Below, in pieces: positions 1 to 7,751 of a stretch of 64,000 nucleotides of DNA (position 1 is the first letter of the stretch; each line of letters begins with the position of its first letter). The notes under the pieces are model-generated. The model was not told the origin of the DNA. It saw only the letters and a program-made list of their open reading frames with translations, and ran no database searches. Origin of the DNA: [Clostridium] symbiosum (lineage in GTDB: Bacteria; Bacillota; Clostridia; Lachnospirales; Lachnospiraceae); NCBI GenBank assembly GCA_036419695.1, contig CP143946.1, positions 3,404,001-3,468,000 of the forward strand. The letters run 5' to 3'. The position numbers and the translations under genes were made by a program.

Positions 1-1
1 C

Positions 2-298
2 ACAACGGGCGCTTCTCTCTGTCCGGATTTAGAGATTGCAGATGATGCTGTCTTTGTAAAGCATGAACAGGATGCCTTTACCTCCCGCAGATTTGCCGGC
101 TACCTGAACGACAACCGGATTAATGCGGTCACCGTTGTCGGGCTGGATGCTTCTGCCTGTGTTTACAAAACGTCGTTGGGGGCGGTCAACCGCGGCTTCC
201 ATGTTACTGTGATTCAGGACGGCATTATCGGGAAAAATACCGCTGCTACGAAACGTGCCTTGCAAAAGCTGGCAAAGGCAGGAGTTTCCATTCGTTAA
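2..298 (+). CDS. Cysteine hydrolase, isochorismatase family (5' end outside window)
   Basis: This is the C-terminal 98 residues of a cysteine hydrolase of the isochorismatase/nicotinamidase superfamily, reading through the left edge and ending at TAA 296-298. The fragment keeps the family's catalytic lysine region (VFVKHEQDAF, K about residue 20 of the fragment) and the nucleophile segment GLDASACVYKTS (Cys about residue 53) with the preceding VVG strand. The aspartate of the triad would lie upstream of the window. Substrate cannot be told from this part; amides such as nicotinamide are typical for the family. A long bidirectional terminator follows directly. Confidence 0.85.
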   Translation, partial: TTGASLCPDLEIADDAVFVKHEQDAFTSRRFAGYLNDNRINAVTVVGLDASACVYKTSLGAVNRGFHVTVIQDGIIGKNTAATKRALQKLAKAGVSIR

Positions 299-352
299 TC
301 TGTAAAAATCTGCCGCTCTACGGATACTTCTCCGTTCCGGCTCCTTCCTAAT

Positions 353-413
353 TTGTCGATAAAAAAAGCGTCCCGCGGCATTGTTGCCGTGCGAACGCTT
401 TTTTTATCGACAA
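353..413. terminator. Long bidirectional intrinsic terminator
   Basis: Two perfectly complementary 19-nt arms (353-371 and 395-413) each contain a run of seven A or T beside a GCGT/ACGC stem, so the hairpin can terminate transcription on either strand. It closes the cysteine hydrolase gene. Confidence 0.9.
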
Positions 414-505
414 TATGGGGTTTGAAAACAACCTTTTCTCAATATTCCGACACACTGGTTCCTGCCGAAAAAACAGTCCGGGAATTCGGGGGATTGGCAC
501 GCGGC

Positions 506-533
506 TTGACAAATTCTGGAAAACGTGTATAAT
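506..533 (+). promoter_or_regulatory. Sigma-A type promoter of the 3D-domain gene
   Basis: TTGACA at 506-511 and TATAAT at 528-533 are separated by 16 nt, both perfect consensus hexamers. The start codon is about 94 nt downstream of the -10, leaving a long leader. Confidence 0.85.
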
Positions 534-540
534 ACAATAC

Positions 541-606
541 TGTTACCTAATTATTACATTTCTGTTAAATCATGTTACGAATTTTAATTTATGTAATCGG
601 GTAACA
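541..606 (+). promoter_or_regulatory. Inverted repeat in the leader of the 3D-domain gene
   Basis: TGTTACC (541-547) pairs with GGTAACA (600-606), and inside it TTACAT (554-559) pairs with ATGTAA (591-596). The structure starts close to the expected transcription start and ends just before the ribosome-binding site at about 610. It could be an RNA hairpin controlling translation or a DNA operator; I do not recognise a known riboswitch class. Confidence 0.45.
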
Positions 607-626
607 GAAAGGAGCGTTTATCTGTT

Positions 627-1343
627 ATGAAAAAAACGTTTATTCTCAAGTCAATTATACTGATGATAAGTCTCACCATCCTTTATACAACCCCTGCCTT
701 TGCCTCCTCAGGCACCATTGTCGGAAGCGTTGATGTTTTTAACGGAACACAGATTGCCGGCTGGGCTTACGAGGCCGCCTCACCGCTCTCCTCACCGGAT
801 ATCGTGCTGAAGGTCACGAATGCCCTGACGGGCGAGACGGTAAGTGAGATACCGGCAAAACCGGACTCTACCAGAAACGACCTCGTTTCACGCGTTGGTC
901 AGGACAGCACCCCGGCTTTTACCGCCTCCGTGGACATGAGCGGACTGGCTGACGGAACCTACTCCGCAGCCGCCTATAAAGACGGCCAGAAATTCACCGA
1001 CTCCGTCTATTATACAAAAGGACAGGGCGCCACAACGGCCGATGGAAAATCCGCACACCTTCTGGGTTCGTTCCGCCTGACAGCTTACTGTCCCTGCCGT
1101 ATCTGTTCCGAGGGCTGGGGACGCCACACCAGTTCCGGAGCAATCGCCGTATCCAACCACACGGTGGCCGTGGATCCGAGAGTCGTGCCGATTGGCAGCA
1201 AGCTTTTAATCAACGGAACCGTCTACACCGCAGAGGATGTGGGGGGAGGCGTCAAGGGAAAACATGTGGATATTTTCTTTGATTCCCACGCGCAGACCAA
1301 GCAGTTCGGGTCTCAGATGGCGGAAGTTTACATCCTGGATTAA
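627..1343 (+). CDS. Secreted protein with C-terminal 3D domain
   Basis: The 238-residue product starts with a signal peptide (positive MKKTF, hydrophobic core, cleavage near AFAS, about residue 27). Residues 30-130 form an Ig-like or bacterial-adhesin-like module (GWAYEA at 45-50). Residues about 148-237 are a 3D domain, the double-psi beta-barrel of MltA/YabE/YocH-type wall enzymes, with conserved aspartates in VAVDPRVVP, AEDVGGG and HVDIFF. Such proteins act outside the cell on peptidoglycan, often as lytic transglycosylase-like enzymes. A tri-cysteine CPCRIC lies at the domain start, as in other clostridial 3D proteins. The ATG is preceded by AAAGGAG. Monocistronic, with its own promoter and terminator. 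The exact bond cleaved is not known. Confidence 0.85.
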   Translation: MKKTFILKSIILMISLTILYTTPAFASSGTIVGSVDVFNGTQIAGWAYEAASPLSSPDIVLKVTNALTGETVSEIPAKPDSTRNDLVSRVGQDSTPAFTASVDMSGLADGTYSAAAYKDGQKFTDSVYYTKGQGATTADGKSAHLLGSFRLTAYCPCRICSEGWGRHTSSGAIAVSNHTVAVDPRVVPIGSKLLINGTVYTAEDVGGGVKGKHVDIFFDSHAQTKQFGSQMAEVYILD

Positions 1344-1356
1344 TTTTCATTGAACG

Positions 1357-1424
1357 AAGAAAGGAGACATTCGAAATTCCGATGTAACGATACACCGGGA
1401 CTTCGGATGCCTCCTTTCTTTTAC
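1357..1424 (+). terminator. Intrinsic terminator of the 3D-domain gene
   Basis: AAGAAAGGAG (1357-1366) pairs with CTCCTTTCTT (1411-1420), extended inward by CATTCGAA-like and TTCGGATG arms, followed by a T-rich tract. Confidence 0.75.
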
Positions 1425-1505
1425 TGTCTGTACGGATTTCCTCCACGTTTTTCGCCGTGGCCGCCGTCCGCTGCCGTCATCTCTCACTCTGTCCGGCTCA
1501 ATTTT

Positions 1506-2303
1506 TTATTCTACGTACCATATCACCTGTGCACCGTTATCGAGTGTGTGCCAGCATGCCCCCTCCAGAGGCCCACCGGCCGTATTGTCAAGGAAATACC
1601 AGTCTCCCGGGTCATTCGGCCCGATTACGCTGCTTCCATTCCATCTCTGCCAGTTAATCAGCATATACCCGTCTTTTCCGAACAGATACCAGTGATGGTT
1701 GATCAGCAGCCATTTATTGACCGCGTAAGTTCCATCCGCCTCCACGTAGCGGTACTGTCCGGCCGTATTTTTTTCCCATCCGGGCGTGAGTTCATTATCC
1801 GTGAGCGCCGCCTTGAAATCGTCCCATGTGTGGTCCGTATGGTTGTAGACAAAGGGGTTGGGGCAGATTTTTCCTGTGACGTCATAGTGGCGCACCACCC
1901 GGTCGGGCGTGATATTATATTTCTTCATCAGCTGTCTTGTCAGGGCAATGGCCGACCGCACGGTGGCATCCTCAAAATACCAGTCGCGGCTGGTGGCGGC
2001 CTGGCTGCCCTTGGTCCTTACGCACAATTCAATCCCCAGGCTGTTGGAGTTCCGGCACAGCGGATGTTTGTAAGCATTTGCGCCGCAGTGCCAGGCAATA
2101 TTGCGCTCCTCCACCGACTGCCATATTTCGCCCGAAAAGCCGACGAAGTAATGGGCGCTGGCTCCGATATACTTACTTGCGTAGTATTCGCAGTTGGCCT
2201 TTGCGCCTCCCGTAGCCCCCACGTAATGAATCACAATGTATTTAATACGGCTCTCTGTGCCGTTGCTGTAGTTGTAAGGGGTGAGCAGACGGTTTATCTC
2301 CAT
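1506..2303 (-). CDS. N-acetylmuramoyl-L-alanine amidase with wall-binding repeats
   Basis: A 265-residue peptidoglycan amidase of the Amidase_2/PGRP fold. Zinc-binding features are visible: IVIHYVGA (first His), the SAHYFVG strand, HYDVTGKICP (last His and the Cys/Lys segment). The domain fills roughly residues 1-170; the C-terminal 90 residues carry aromatic repeats (RYVEADGTYAVNKWLLIN, HHWYLFGKDGYML, DWYFLDN) of the choline/glucan-binding CW_7 type. No signal peptide is present, as in phage endolysins. The start at 2303 is chosen because GGAGGGGG lies 7 nt upstream; a longer reading is possible. It sits 1 nt after the stop of a 52-residue gene, so the two are probably translated together, like a small lysis cassette, though no holin is evident. 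Confidence 0.88.
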   Translation of the reverse strand: MEINRLLTPYNYSNGTESRIKYIVIHYVGATGGAKANCEYYASKYIGASAHYFVGFSGEIWQSVEERNIAWHCGANAYKHPLCRNSNSLGIELCVRTKGSQAATSRDWYFEDATVRSAIALTRQLMKKYNITPDRVVRHYDVTGKICPNPFVYNHTDHTWDDFKAALTDNELTPGWEKNTAGQYRYVEADGTYAVNKWLLINHHWYLFGKDGYMLINWQRWNGSSVIGPNDPGDWYFLDNTAGGPLEGACWHTLDNGAQVIWYVE

Positions 2304-2304
2304 A

Positions 2305-2463
2305 TCAGACCCCCTCCTTTCTGCCGGAAAAGCCCATTTCATCCGCATCAAAACTCTCCCTGAATTTTCTGAGCTCCATAACCGTCATTTCTTTGATTTT
2401 GTTTTCCAGTTTTTCTATCTCGGTCTTTGTCAGTTCTCTCGTATTGACACTCTTCACAATCAT
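2305..2463 (-). CDS. Small hypothetical protein upstream of the amidase
   Basis: A 52-residue, charged, predicted helical product (MIVKSVNTRELTKTEIEKL at the N-terminus) whose TGA is 1 nt before the amidase ATG. An AAAAGGG sits about 10 nt before the chosen ATG; a longer form starting at 2517 is possible but lacks a ribosome-binding site. No transmembrane segment, so it is not an obvious holin. I do not recognise the family. The coupling suggests a role with the amidase. Confidence 0.55.
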   Translation of the reverse strand: MIVKSVNTRELTKTEIEKLENKIKEMTVMELRKFRESFDADEMGFSGRKEGV

Positions 2464-2491
2464 AAAATAAAAGCCCTTTTCTTTTAGTTTA

Positions 2492-2531
2492 TGACATTCC
2501 GGGACAGACTGTGACATTTTGGGGCAGAATA
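2492..2531. repeat. Two tandem 20-bp direct repeats in a divergent intergenic region
   Basis: TGACATTCCGGGACAGACTG (2492-2511) is followed directly by TGACATTTTGGGGCAGAATA (2512-2531), 14 of 20 positions shared. The 20-bp period is about two helical turns, which suits a direct-repeat operator. The TGTCC/TGTCA composition also resembles end repeats of IS21-type elements. It lies between the minus-strand amidase pair and the plus-strand membrane protein gene. Confidence 0.6.
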
Positions 2532-2634
2532 GAGATTATAGAAATTTAACAAAAATACTATAAAATTTTTACCCTTGAATTTCCATCTTCTGATATACTA
2601 CTGTTTCGTGCTAAAAAATAAGGGCGGTGTCTTT

Positions 2635-3285
2635 ATGCCGGATGGGCGTTTCACCGTTTGGGAGGTCTCTGCTATGATGCTTAATCTGTTTGCTTATTTC
2701 ATTATCCCCGCTTACACGCTCCTTTTTGTAAAGGGCTACGGATGGTTTACCACGAATTTCTCCGTGATCGGGAACTATATCCACAGGAGGGATGCTTTTG
2801 TCCTGTGGGGCCTCATGGTGGGAAGTTATTTTTTCTATGCCCTCCGCTCCATTGTAAGGCATATGGATAAAACAGTTGAGGACGTACCCTCGCCCGGGAT
2901 GCCCCACAGACGCCGGACAAAGCGGACTCCGCTCATCACGGTATCCCTTGTCCTTCTTTTCTGTGCCATTACAACGCCTTACCTTCCCGAGGAACTTCCG
3001 CTTAAGTCGTTTCTTCATATTATATTTGCCTTTTTAGCTGCCGTCCTGCTGCTTGTCTGCCTGATTATCATTATCTGGCATCAGTATCTGATCGAGCCGG
3101 AACGCTATGGCTCCTGTCTGTATGCATGGGCCGCCATCGTCGCAGGCTCGGCTTTTCTTCTGATCCTGGTGGGCATCGTCAGCAGTGCGCTGGAAATCTA
3201 TTATACCGTCACAACGGTGATTTTAACCAGGATCCTGCTGGCCCGGATCTCGTCTTCCGGGCAGCAGGATTCCGCGGGCCGGTAA
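2635..3285 (+). CDS. Multi-pass membrane protein, unknown function
   Basis: A 216-residue integral membrane protein with about five hydrophobic segments (near residues 13-33, 57-75, 100-120, 125-150 and 165-200). The loop between the second and third is arginine/lysine rich (PHRRRTKR), as expected for a cytoplasmic loop. Start at 2635 follows GGGCGG; an alternative ATG at 2674 has GGGAGG 8 nt upstream and would remove 13 residues. I do not recognise the family with confidence; it resembles small clostridial membrane proteins of unknown function. Convergent with the superoxide dismutase-family gene. Confidence 0.7.
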   Translation: MPDGRFTVWEVSAMMLNLFAYFIIPAYTLLFVKGYGWFTTNFSVIGNYIHRRDAFVLWGLMVGSYFFYALRSIVRHMDKTVEDVPSPGMPHRRRTKRTPLITVSLVLLFCAITTPYLPEELPLKSFLHIIFAFLAAVLLLVCLIIIIWHQYLIEPERYGSCLYAWAAIVAGSAFLLILVGIVSSALEIYYTVTTVILTRILLARISSSGQQDSAGR

Positions 3286-3331
3286 CGCCGGTTCGCAACG
3301 CTGCCCGGAACGCAGAACATGTGTGATACCG

Positions 3332-3838
3332 TTACCGTTTCATAATCTCCCCACAGCCAATCATGGGGCCGGAATTGCCGGACGGCTGGGTCCTGTAATC
3401 ATCCGGCTCACCGTGGATAATCACGGACCTTCCCATGATATCCTGGATCGTGAATCTTCTGTCGTAGAACGAGAGCCATGCATATCCCTGATTGCTGAGA
3501 AGGGACGGGAAGTCTCCCGCATGGAACGGATGCATTGCATTTCCCGGATTAAAATGGGACCCGGCATTGGCAAACGGCTTCGCCGGCGTACCGGTGCAGT
3601 TTCCATTTTCATGTATATGCATTGCATAAAAGTTGCTGGGGGACGGCCGTTCCTGATCCGGAAGGCCGAATACTTCGGCTTCTACAAGAACGCCCCCATA
3701 AGGCGTCGCATAAAATTTCACCAGCCCGCTGAGAGCCGCATGGGCGGAATCGCCCCTTACCCAGGCAATCGCCTGCGGTTCGTTATCTTCGAGAATATCT
3801 GCAAAAGTGTCTCTGGGTGTGTATGAACGATCAGACAT
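3332..3838 (-). CDS. Cu/Zn superoxide dismutase-family protein
   Basis: The 168-residue product has all metal-ligand positions of Cu/Zn SOD: HIH in AMHIHENG, the bridging His in GSHFNP, two His plus Asp in MHPFHAGDFPSL, and the last His in SVIIHGEPDD. The two cysteines that normally form the intrasubunit disulfide are present (ENGNCTG and IGCG). The active-site arginine usually found before the last Cys is not there: the segment reads GNSGPMIGCG. There is no signal peptide, so the protein is probably cytoplasmic, unlike most bacterial SodC. Start at 3838 is fixed by AAGGAGGG 7 nt upstream; a TTG at 3844 is in frame but inferior. It may disproportionate superoxide or act as a copper/zinc-binding relative. 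A nested palindrome lies just upstream. Confidence 0.88.
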   Translation of the reverse strand: MSDRSYTPRDTFADILEDNEPQAIAWVRGDSAHAALSGLVKFYATPYGGVLVEAEVFGLPDQERPSPSNFYAMHIHENGNCTGTPAKPFANAGSHFNPGNAMHPFHAGDFPSLLSNQGYAWLSFYDRRFTIQDIMGRSVIIHGEPDDYRTQPSGNSGPMIGCGEIMKR

Positions 3839-3928
3839 AATCAATCCCTCCTTCTTTATAATATGAAGGGGGGATTTGAATGTTCGGGATTGTTGAAAAA
3901 TGAAGACGCGGGATGGGGAGAGTGTGGG

Positions 3929-4130
3929 TCTTCAGTCCCGGGGGAGGTTTTGGCGGGTGGGGAATACGGAAGAAAGAAATCTGCTGCGGGGACCGCTTCC
4001 GCTTATGGAATGCGCAGCGGATGCTAAGGCGCCATATTACGGCGCCCAAGCACCGGCGGATTCCAACGTCCCCTCCGCAGATTTTTTCTTCCTCCTTCCC
4101 CACAGGCAGGTTATGGCCCGGGACTGAAGA
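3929..4130. repeat. Palindromic unit U1
   Basis: Bounded by TCTTCAGTCCCG (3929-3940) and its exact complement CGGGACTGAAGA (4119-4130). The arms also share GTGGGGAA, GGAAGAAA and AAATCTGC blocks, giving a hairpin of roughly 90-nt arms with a tip near GGCGCC at about 4030. Confidence 0.85.
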
Positions 4131-4476
4131 CGCGTAGTTTTTTCGCCATCCCGCCCCCGCTGCCTGCGGCCGCTTATTTGTCTGCATTTTTCAAAGGGGA
4201 TGGGGGGTGCTGCCACTATGTAATACTGATGCGCAGGCTGATACATGGTGCTGATATTGTTCAGTCTTTTTTTGTTCTGGGAGAATTAATAGCTGAAAAG
4301 ATACCGGTTTCCGTTCTTTCTGATTATTACTTTATCATCACTGATTAAGAATGTAAAAGCTGTCACAGAACCCCAAAAAATCATCTTTATGCAGTGGCTA
4401 CAGCCATACTTTCCCCCTTGAAGAAAGGGGACAGATTAGCCTCCGCAGTCCGTGCGGAATGGCGAAAACCTTCGCG

Positions 4477-4678
4477 TCTTCGGTCCCGGTCGGAACCTCT
4501 CCGGTGGGGGTGGAGGAAGAAAAAATCTCCGGAGGGGACGTTGAAGTCCGCCGCTTCTTAGCGAGGTTTCTTACGAGCTTAGAAGCGCTGCGCACTTCAT
4601 CAGCGGGAGCGGTCCCCGCAGGAGATTTCTTTCTTCCGTAATCCCCACCCACAACAACCTGCAATCCGGGACCGAAGA
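4477..4678. repeat. Palindromic unit U2
   Basis: Bounded by TCTTCGGTCCCG (4477-4488) and CGGGACCGAAGA (4667-4678). The A-to-G change in one end is matched by a compensating T-to-C change in the other, which keeps the ends paired. The internal arms AAATCTCC and GGAGATTT are likewise complementary. Confidence 0.85.
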
Positions 4679-4733
4679 CTCACCATCCTCCCTCTCACCA
4701 TTCCCCCCGGCCGTCCCGGCGGCGTCTCCTGTC

Positions 4734-5327
4734 TCAATCAACTCTCCACTCGGTTACTTCCTCTATCCCTTTCCTCGGCCGCGCGGCAGGCTGCTCATCC
4801 GCATAGCCCAGCGCCAGGGCCGCGAACAGTTCTCCTTCGGATCCCAGCCAGTGGTTCAGCTCTTCGTAGGCAAAGCAGGTGTCACAAATCCACAGGCTGC
4901 CCAGTCCCTGCTCTTCCGCTGCCAGGCACATGTTCTCAATGGCCGCCCCGATGGACTGGGCGTTACACATCTCGTAGATACGCTCCTCCGGAGTCAGTAC
5001 GGAGTGGATGGCGAGGCCGAGCGTGTTGACGATGAAAATAACGATGGGAGCCTGCTCCATGATCCGGAGTGTATTTTCCGCTCCGCCAATATACTGGGTG
5101 CAGCCGGGAAGGAGCGGGGTTTCTTTTTCTCTATGAAGTCCTCTCTCCATGGCGGCAAGCGCCTCTTTTTTTGCTGCCCCAGACGTCACAATAAATTTCC
5201 AGGGCTGCCTGTTTTTGGAAGAGGGGGCAAGTATTCCCGCCTCTATAATCTCTTCTATCATCTGCCTCGGCACATTCTGGTTTTTGTATCTTCGGATGCT
5301 GCGTCTGTTGTTTATGGCTGTTATCAT
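4734..5327 (-). CDS. Nitroreductase family protein
   Basis: A 197-residue FMN-dependent nitroreductase-fold enzyme. Family marks are the N-terminal NRRSIRRYKNQNVP with the FMN-phosphate-binding arginines, ILAPSSKNRQPWKFIV, the central NAQSIGAAIENMCLAAEEQGLGSLWI and the C-terminal LALGYADEQP. It would reduce nitro compounds, quinones or flavins with NAD(P)H in the cytoplasm; the physiological substrate is unknown. Start at 5327 is preceded by GGAAG; an ATG at 5339 is possible. The ORF extends further upstream (to 5453), but that part is lysine-rich and looks like leader. Its stop overlaps the edge of nested palindrome locus I. Confidence 0.88.
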   Translation of the reverse strand: MITAINNRRSIRRYKNQNVPRQMIEEIIEAGILAPSSKNRQPWKFIVTSGAAKKEALAAMERGLHREKETPLLPGCTQYIGGAENTLRIMEQAPIVIFIVNTLGLAIHSVLTPEERIYEMCNAQSIGAAIENMCLAAEEQGLGSLWICDTCFAYEELNHWLGSEGELFAALALGYADEQPAARPRKGIEEVTEWRVD

Positions 5328-5519
5328 CGATTCTTCCATTCCTTTCCGATGTATCTCGTTATCATGTCTCTTTGTTATATTTTTTTGTCGTATCTCTTTC
5401 TTGCATTTCTTTTCCGACATCCCGTTTACCAGCATGTGAAATGAAAACAGCAAGTCTCTACCCGACCCGCTGACTGTTTCATTATACCTTCTGAAACCTT
5501 AAAAGGCAAGAATCGGAAA

Positions 5520-5552
5520 ACGCCTCGCGGGACATTGCCTGTGAACCGTAAC
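5520..5552. repeat. Half copy of the GTTAC-ended dispersed element
   Basis: Contains GCCTCGCGGGACATTGC followed by CTGTGAACCGTAAC (5539-5552), matching the right end of the elements at 22308-22449 and 53330-53433. No left end is seen, so this is a truncated copy. Confidence 0.5.
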
Positions 5553-5592
5553 GCGAATCCTTTCAATATTTTAAAATAAGACAAATGTAGTA

Positions 5593-5648
5593 TTGACATT
5601 TTTTTAAGACTGGAGTAGTATATGAGTATGAGGTACTACTACAGTCTT
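5593..5648 (+). promoter_or_regulatory. Promoter and palindromic operator of the blaI-like gene
   Basis: TTGACA (5593-5598) and a -10 TAGTAT (5616-5621) are spaced 17 nt. A 15-bp inverted repeat with one mismatch (5606-5620 and 5634-5648, core AGTAGTA/TACTACT) covers the -10 and start region. This is the arrangement expected for autorepression by a BlaI/MecI-type dimer. Confidence 0.8.
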
Positions 5649-5671
5649 ATAAATGAAACGAGGTGAATCAA

Positions 5672-6043
5672 ATGGATATTAAACTGGTGGACAGCGAAAT
5701 TAAAGTTATGGATGTTCTCTGGAAAGAGGGCGACACGATGGCAAAGCACGTTGCCGACGTGATGAATGGGAGGTACGGCTGGAATGTCAATACCACCTAT
5801 ACCCTGCTGAAGCGGTGTATCAAAAAGGGAGCCGTGGAACGGATCGAACCAAACTTTGTATGCCATGCGCTTATTCCTCAGGAACAGGTACAGGAACAGG
5901 AAACCGAAGAACTGCTGCACAAGGTGTTCGACGGCTCTGTTGATAAATTATTTGCTTCTCTGCTGGGCAGAAAAAATCTGTCTGCAGAGCAGATTGGAAA
6001 GCTGAGACAGATGGTCGAGGAGTTAGGGGGTGATGAATCATGA
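5672..6043 (+). CDS. BlaI/MecI/CopY-type transcriptional repressor
   Basis: A 123-residue winged-helix repressor. The N-terminal half carries the typical KLVDSEIKVMDVLWKEGDTMAKHVADVM and the wing region NTTYTLLKRCIKKGAVERIEP; the C-terminal half is the dimerisation region that is cleaved in BlaI after sensor activation. GAGGTG lies 6 nt before the ATG at 5672, better than the in-frame GTG at 5663. The stop overlaps the start of the sensor protease gene (ATGA), so both are translated together. It probably represses its own operon through the inverted repeat at 5606-5648. Confidence 0.92.
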   Translation: MDIKLVDSEIKVMDVLWKEGDTMAKHVADVMNGRYGWNVNTTYTLLKRCIKKGAVERIEPNFVCHALIPQEQVQEQETEELLHKVFDGSVDKLFASLLGRKNLSAEQIGKLRQMVEELGGDES

Positions 6044-7740
6044 ACCTGCTGCAAATGAGTTTTACTGCTGCTGTTATGATTTTGATTATTACGGTTATCC
6101 GGGCTCTTTTCATCAACCGCCTGCCAAAGGCGACGTTCATTGCCCTGTGGGGGATTGCGCTGATACGGCTGCTGGTTCCATTCTCGCTGCCTTCGCCGCT
6201 GAGCGTCTATTCCCTTGCCAACCGCCCGGAAGCCGTACATATTCCCATTATTCCGGCAGCAGGCATGACCGGCGCACCGGCGGCAGGTATTCCGCCGCTT
6301 ATACCAACAGCCCCCGCCATGCCGGCTACCGCCTCTGCCGCCGGAATTACACTGTGGGGATGGCTCTGGATCGCTGGAACGGCTTTGTGCGCTTTCTATT
6401 TTGCACTTGCCTACATCAGATGCCGCCGCAGTTTTATGGCTTCCCTCCCGGCAGAAAACGATTTTACCGTGGAATGGCTGGCATCCCATCGTTGTAACCG
6501 GCCGCTCTCAATCCGCCGGTCAGGCAGCATTACGGCCCCGCTTACCTATGGACTGTTCCGCCCCGTTATCTTGATGCCGGAACAAACGGATTGGGCCGAC
6601 ACAAAAAAACTACAGTATATTCTTGCCCATGAATACGTACATATCCGGCGCTTTGACGGGGGAACAAAACTTCTGCTGACCGCCGCCCTGTGCATTCACT
6701 GGTTCAATCCCCTGGTCTGGGTAATGTATTGTTTAGCAAACCGGGATCTCGAACTGTCCTGTGATGAAAAAGTGGTCCGGATGTTTGGAGAAACCGTAAA
6801 ATCCGCCTATGCGCTCACGCTGATCGACATGGAGGAACAAAGAAGCGGACTGACTCCGCTATGCAGCCATTTTAGTAAAAATGCGATCGAAGAAAGAATC
6901 GAGGCAATTATGAAAATTAAAAAAATTTCAACATTTACCATGATTATTGCTTTTGCCGTTGTAGCCACTGTTGGAAGTACGTTTGCCACTTCCGCCGCTG
7001 TGGAGAATGAAGCATATGATCCGGTTTTCACAAAAGAACATATTGTTTTGTCCCCCGATTACTCCTATGCCTACAAATTTCTGCCTGCTCCCGACCTCTA
7101 TGCAAAGTATTCCTCCTATGGTATTTCCATCTCGGACGATGGAAATACACTGCTTTACAATGGGCAGAAAGTAAAGCTTTTCATGGACCCGGATTCTGAT
7201 ACCGAGGCCTTCTACTATGATGAAGACGGCACCGCCTATCTGTCGGCCTCACGCAATTCATCCGGTAAGATTACCGGCGTAAACACGATATCGAAGAAAG
7301 ATGCAGAAAAGTACCGTGACGCATTTTTCGACTTTGACGCAAAGAATGACGACATTACAAACGGATTGAGCGGCGGCATAAGGAATGAAGCCGGGACAAA
7401 CGGAACGAAATATGACGAATATCTGCCCTATGGCATTACCTTGGATGCAGAAAAAGATAGTATCCATTTCAACGGCCGGCGTGTAAGAATGCTTGTAGAT
7501 GAAAGAAAAAAAGACGGTTTCTTTTATACGTTCTGGACCGACGAGGCCGGGACGGTCGATTTATCCGTCGTGCGGGACTCCTCCAACCGGATTACACGGA
7601 TAGAAACTCTTTCAAAAGAAAAGGCGCAGGAGTATCTTGAATCTGCCCGCAGGCAGGAACAGGATGAGCCGGAGGATCTGGAGGATCGAGTAACAAAACG
7701 GGCAGAAAAACGAATTCAAGATTTATATCCGGATTCATAA
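6040..7740 (+). CDS. BlaR1/MecR1-like M56 sensor metallopeptidase with a duplicated C-terminal domain
   Basis: A 566-residue membrane protein. Residues 1-60 and 105-125 hold transmembrane segments; residues about 130-290 form the M56 peptidase with HEYVH at 197-201 and the third ligand region ELSCDEKVV; another membrane segment lies at about 297-316. The external part has no penicillin-binding (SxxK) domain. Instead it contains two related modules (residues about 360-425 and 464-532), both starting YGI and running to an S-K-(D/E)-(A/K)-x-(E/A)-x-Y end, with the pattern NG(Q/R)(K/R)V(K/R). The signal sensed is therefore not a beta-lactam in any obvious way. Overlaps the repressor gene by 4 nt; no beta-lactamase gene is nearby. 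Confidence 0.88.
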   Translation: MNLLQMSFTAAVMILIITVIRALFINRLPKATFIALWGIALIRLLVPFSLPSPLSVYSLANRPEAVHIPIIPAAGMTGAPAAGIPPLIPTAPAMPATASAAGITLWGWLWIAGTALCAFYFALAYIRCRRSFMASLPAENDFTVEWLASHRCNRPLSIRRSGSITAPLTYGLFRPVILMPEQTDWADTKKLQYILAHEYVHIRRFDGGTKLLLTAALCIHWFNPLVWVMYCLANRDLELSCDEKVVRMFGETVKSAYALTLIDMEEQRSGLTPLCSHFSKNAIEERIEAIMKIKKISTFTMIIAFAVVATVGSTFATSAAVENEAYDPVFTKEHIVLSPDYSYAYKFLPAPDLYAKYSSYGISISDDGNTLLYNGQKVKLFMDPDSDTEAFYYDEDGTAYLSASRNSSGKITGVNTISKKDAEKYRDAFFDFDAKNDDITNGLSGGIRNEAGTNGTKYDEYLPYGITLDAEKDSIHFNGRRVRMLVDERKKDGFFYTFWTDEAGTVDLSVVRDSSNRITRIETLSKEKAQEYLESARRQEQDEPEDLEDRVTKRAEKRIQDLYPDS

Positions 7741-7751
7741 TACCGGTAATT

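Larger units (their letters stand above)
3900..4731. repeat. Nested palindromic element, locus I
   Basis: Two units of 202 bp (3929-4130 and 4477-4678), each an imperfect hairpin on its own, face each other around a spacer. The inner flanks are also inverted copies: about 100 bp after unit 1 (GAAGACGCG, TTCGCCATCC, GCGGCCGC, CAAAGGGG, TGCCACTA) reappear in reverse complement before unit 2. The middle about 150 bp (4240-4385) is not self-complementary and is AT richer. No transposase or credible ORF is present; open frames across it follow the palindrome and are not conserved in register between copies. It separates the SOD-family gene from the nitroreductase gene. Confidence 0.8.

Noticed and set aside
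1350..2363. 337-codon plus-strand frame opposite the amidase
   Set aside because: It is antisense to a clear amidase and has no domain pattern.
1506..2463. Prophage lysis module
   Set aside because: The amidase is endolysin-like, but no holin, tail, capsid or integrase gene is present in the surroundings.
3831..4664. Open frames of 60-118 codons inside nested palindrome locus I on both strands
   Set aside because: They follow the inverted repeat, are mirrored on the other strand and have no ribosome-binding sites or family patterns.
3929..4678. CRISPR array
   Set aside because: The repeated ends are only two per unit, inverted and about 175 nt apart; there are no regular spacers and no cas genes.
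5672..7740. Beta-lactam resistance regulators
   Set aside because: The sensor has no penicillin-binding domain and no beta-lactamase or mecA-like gene is near.
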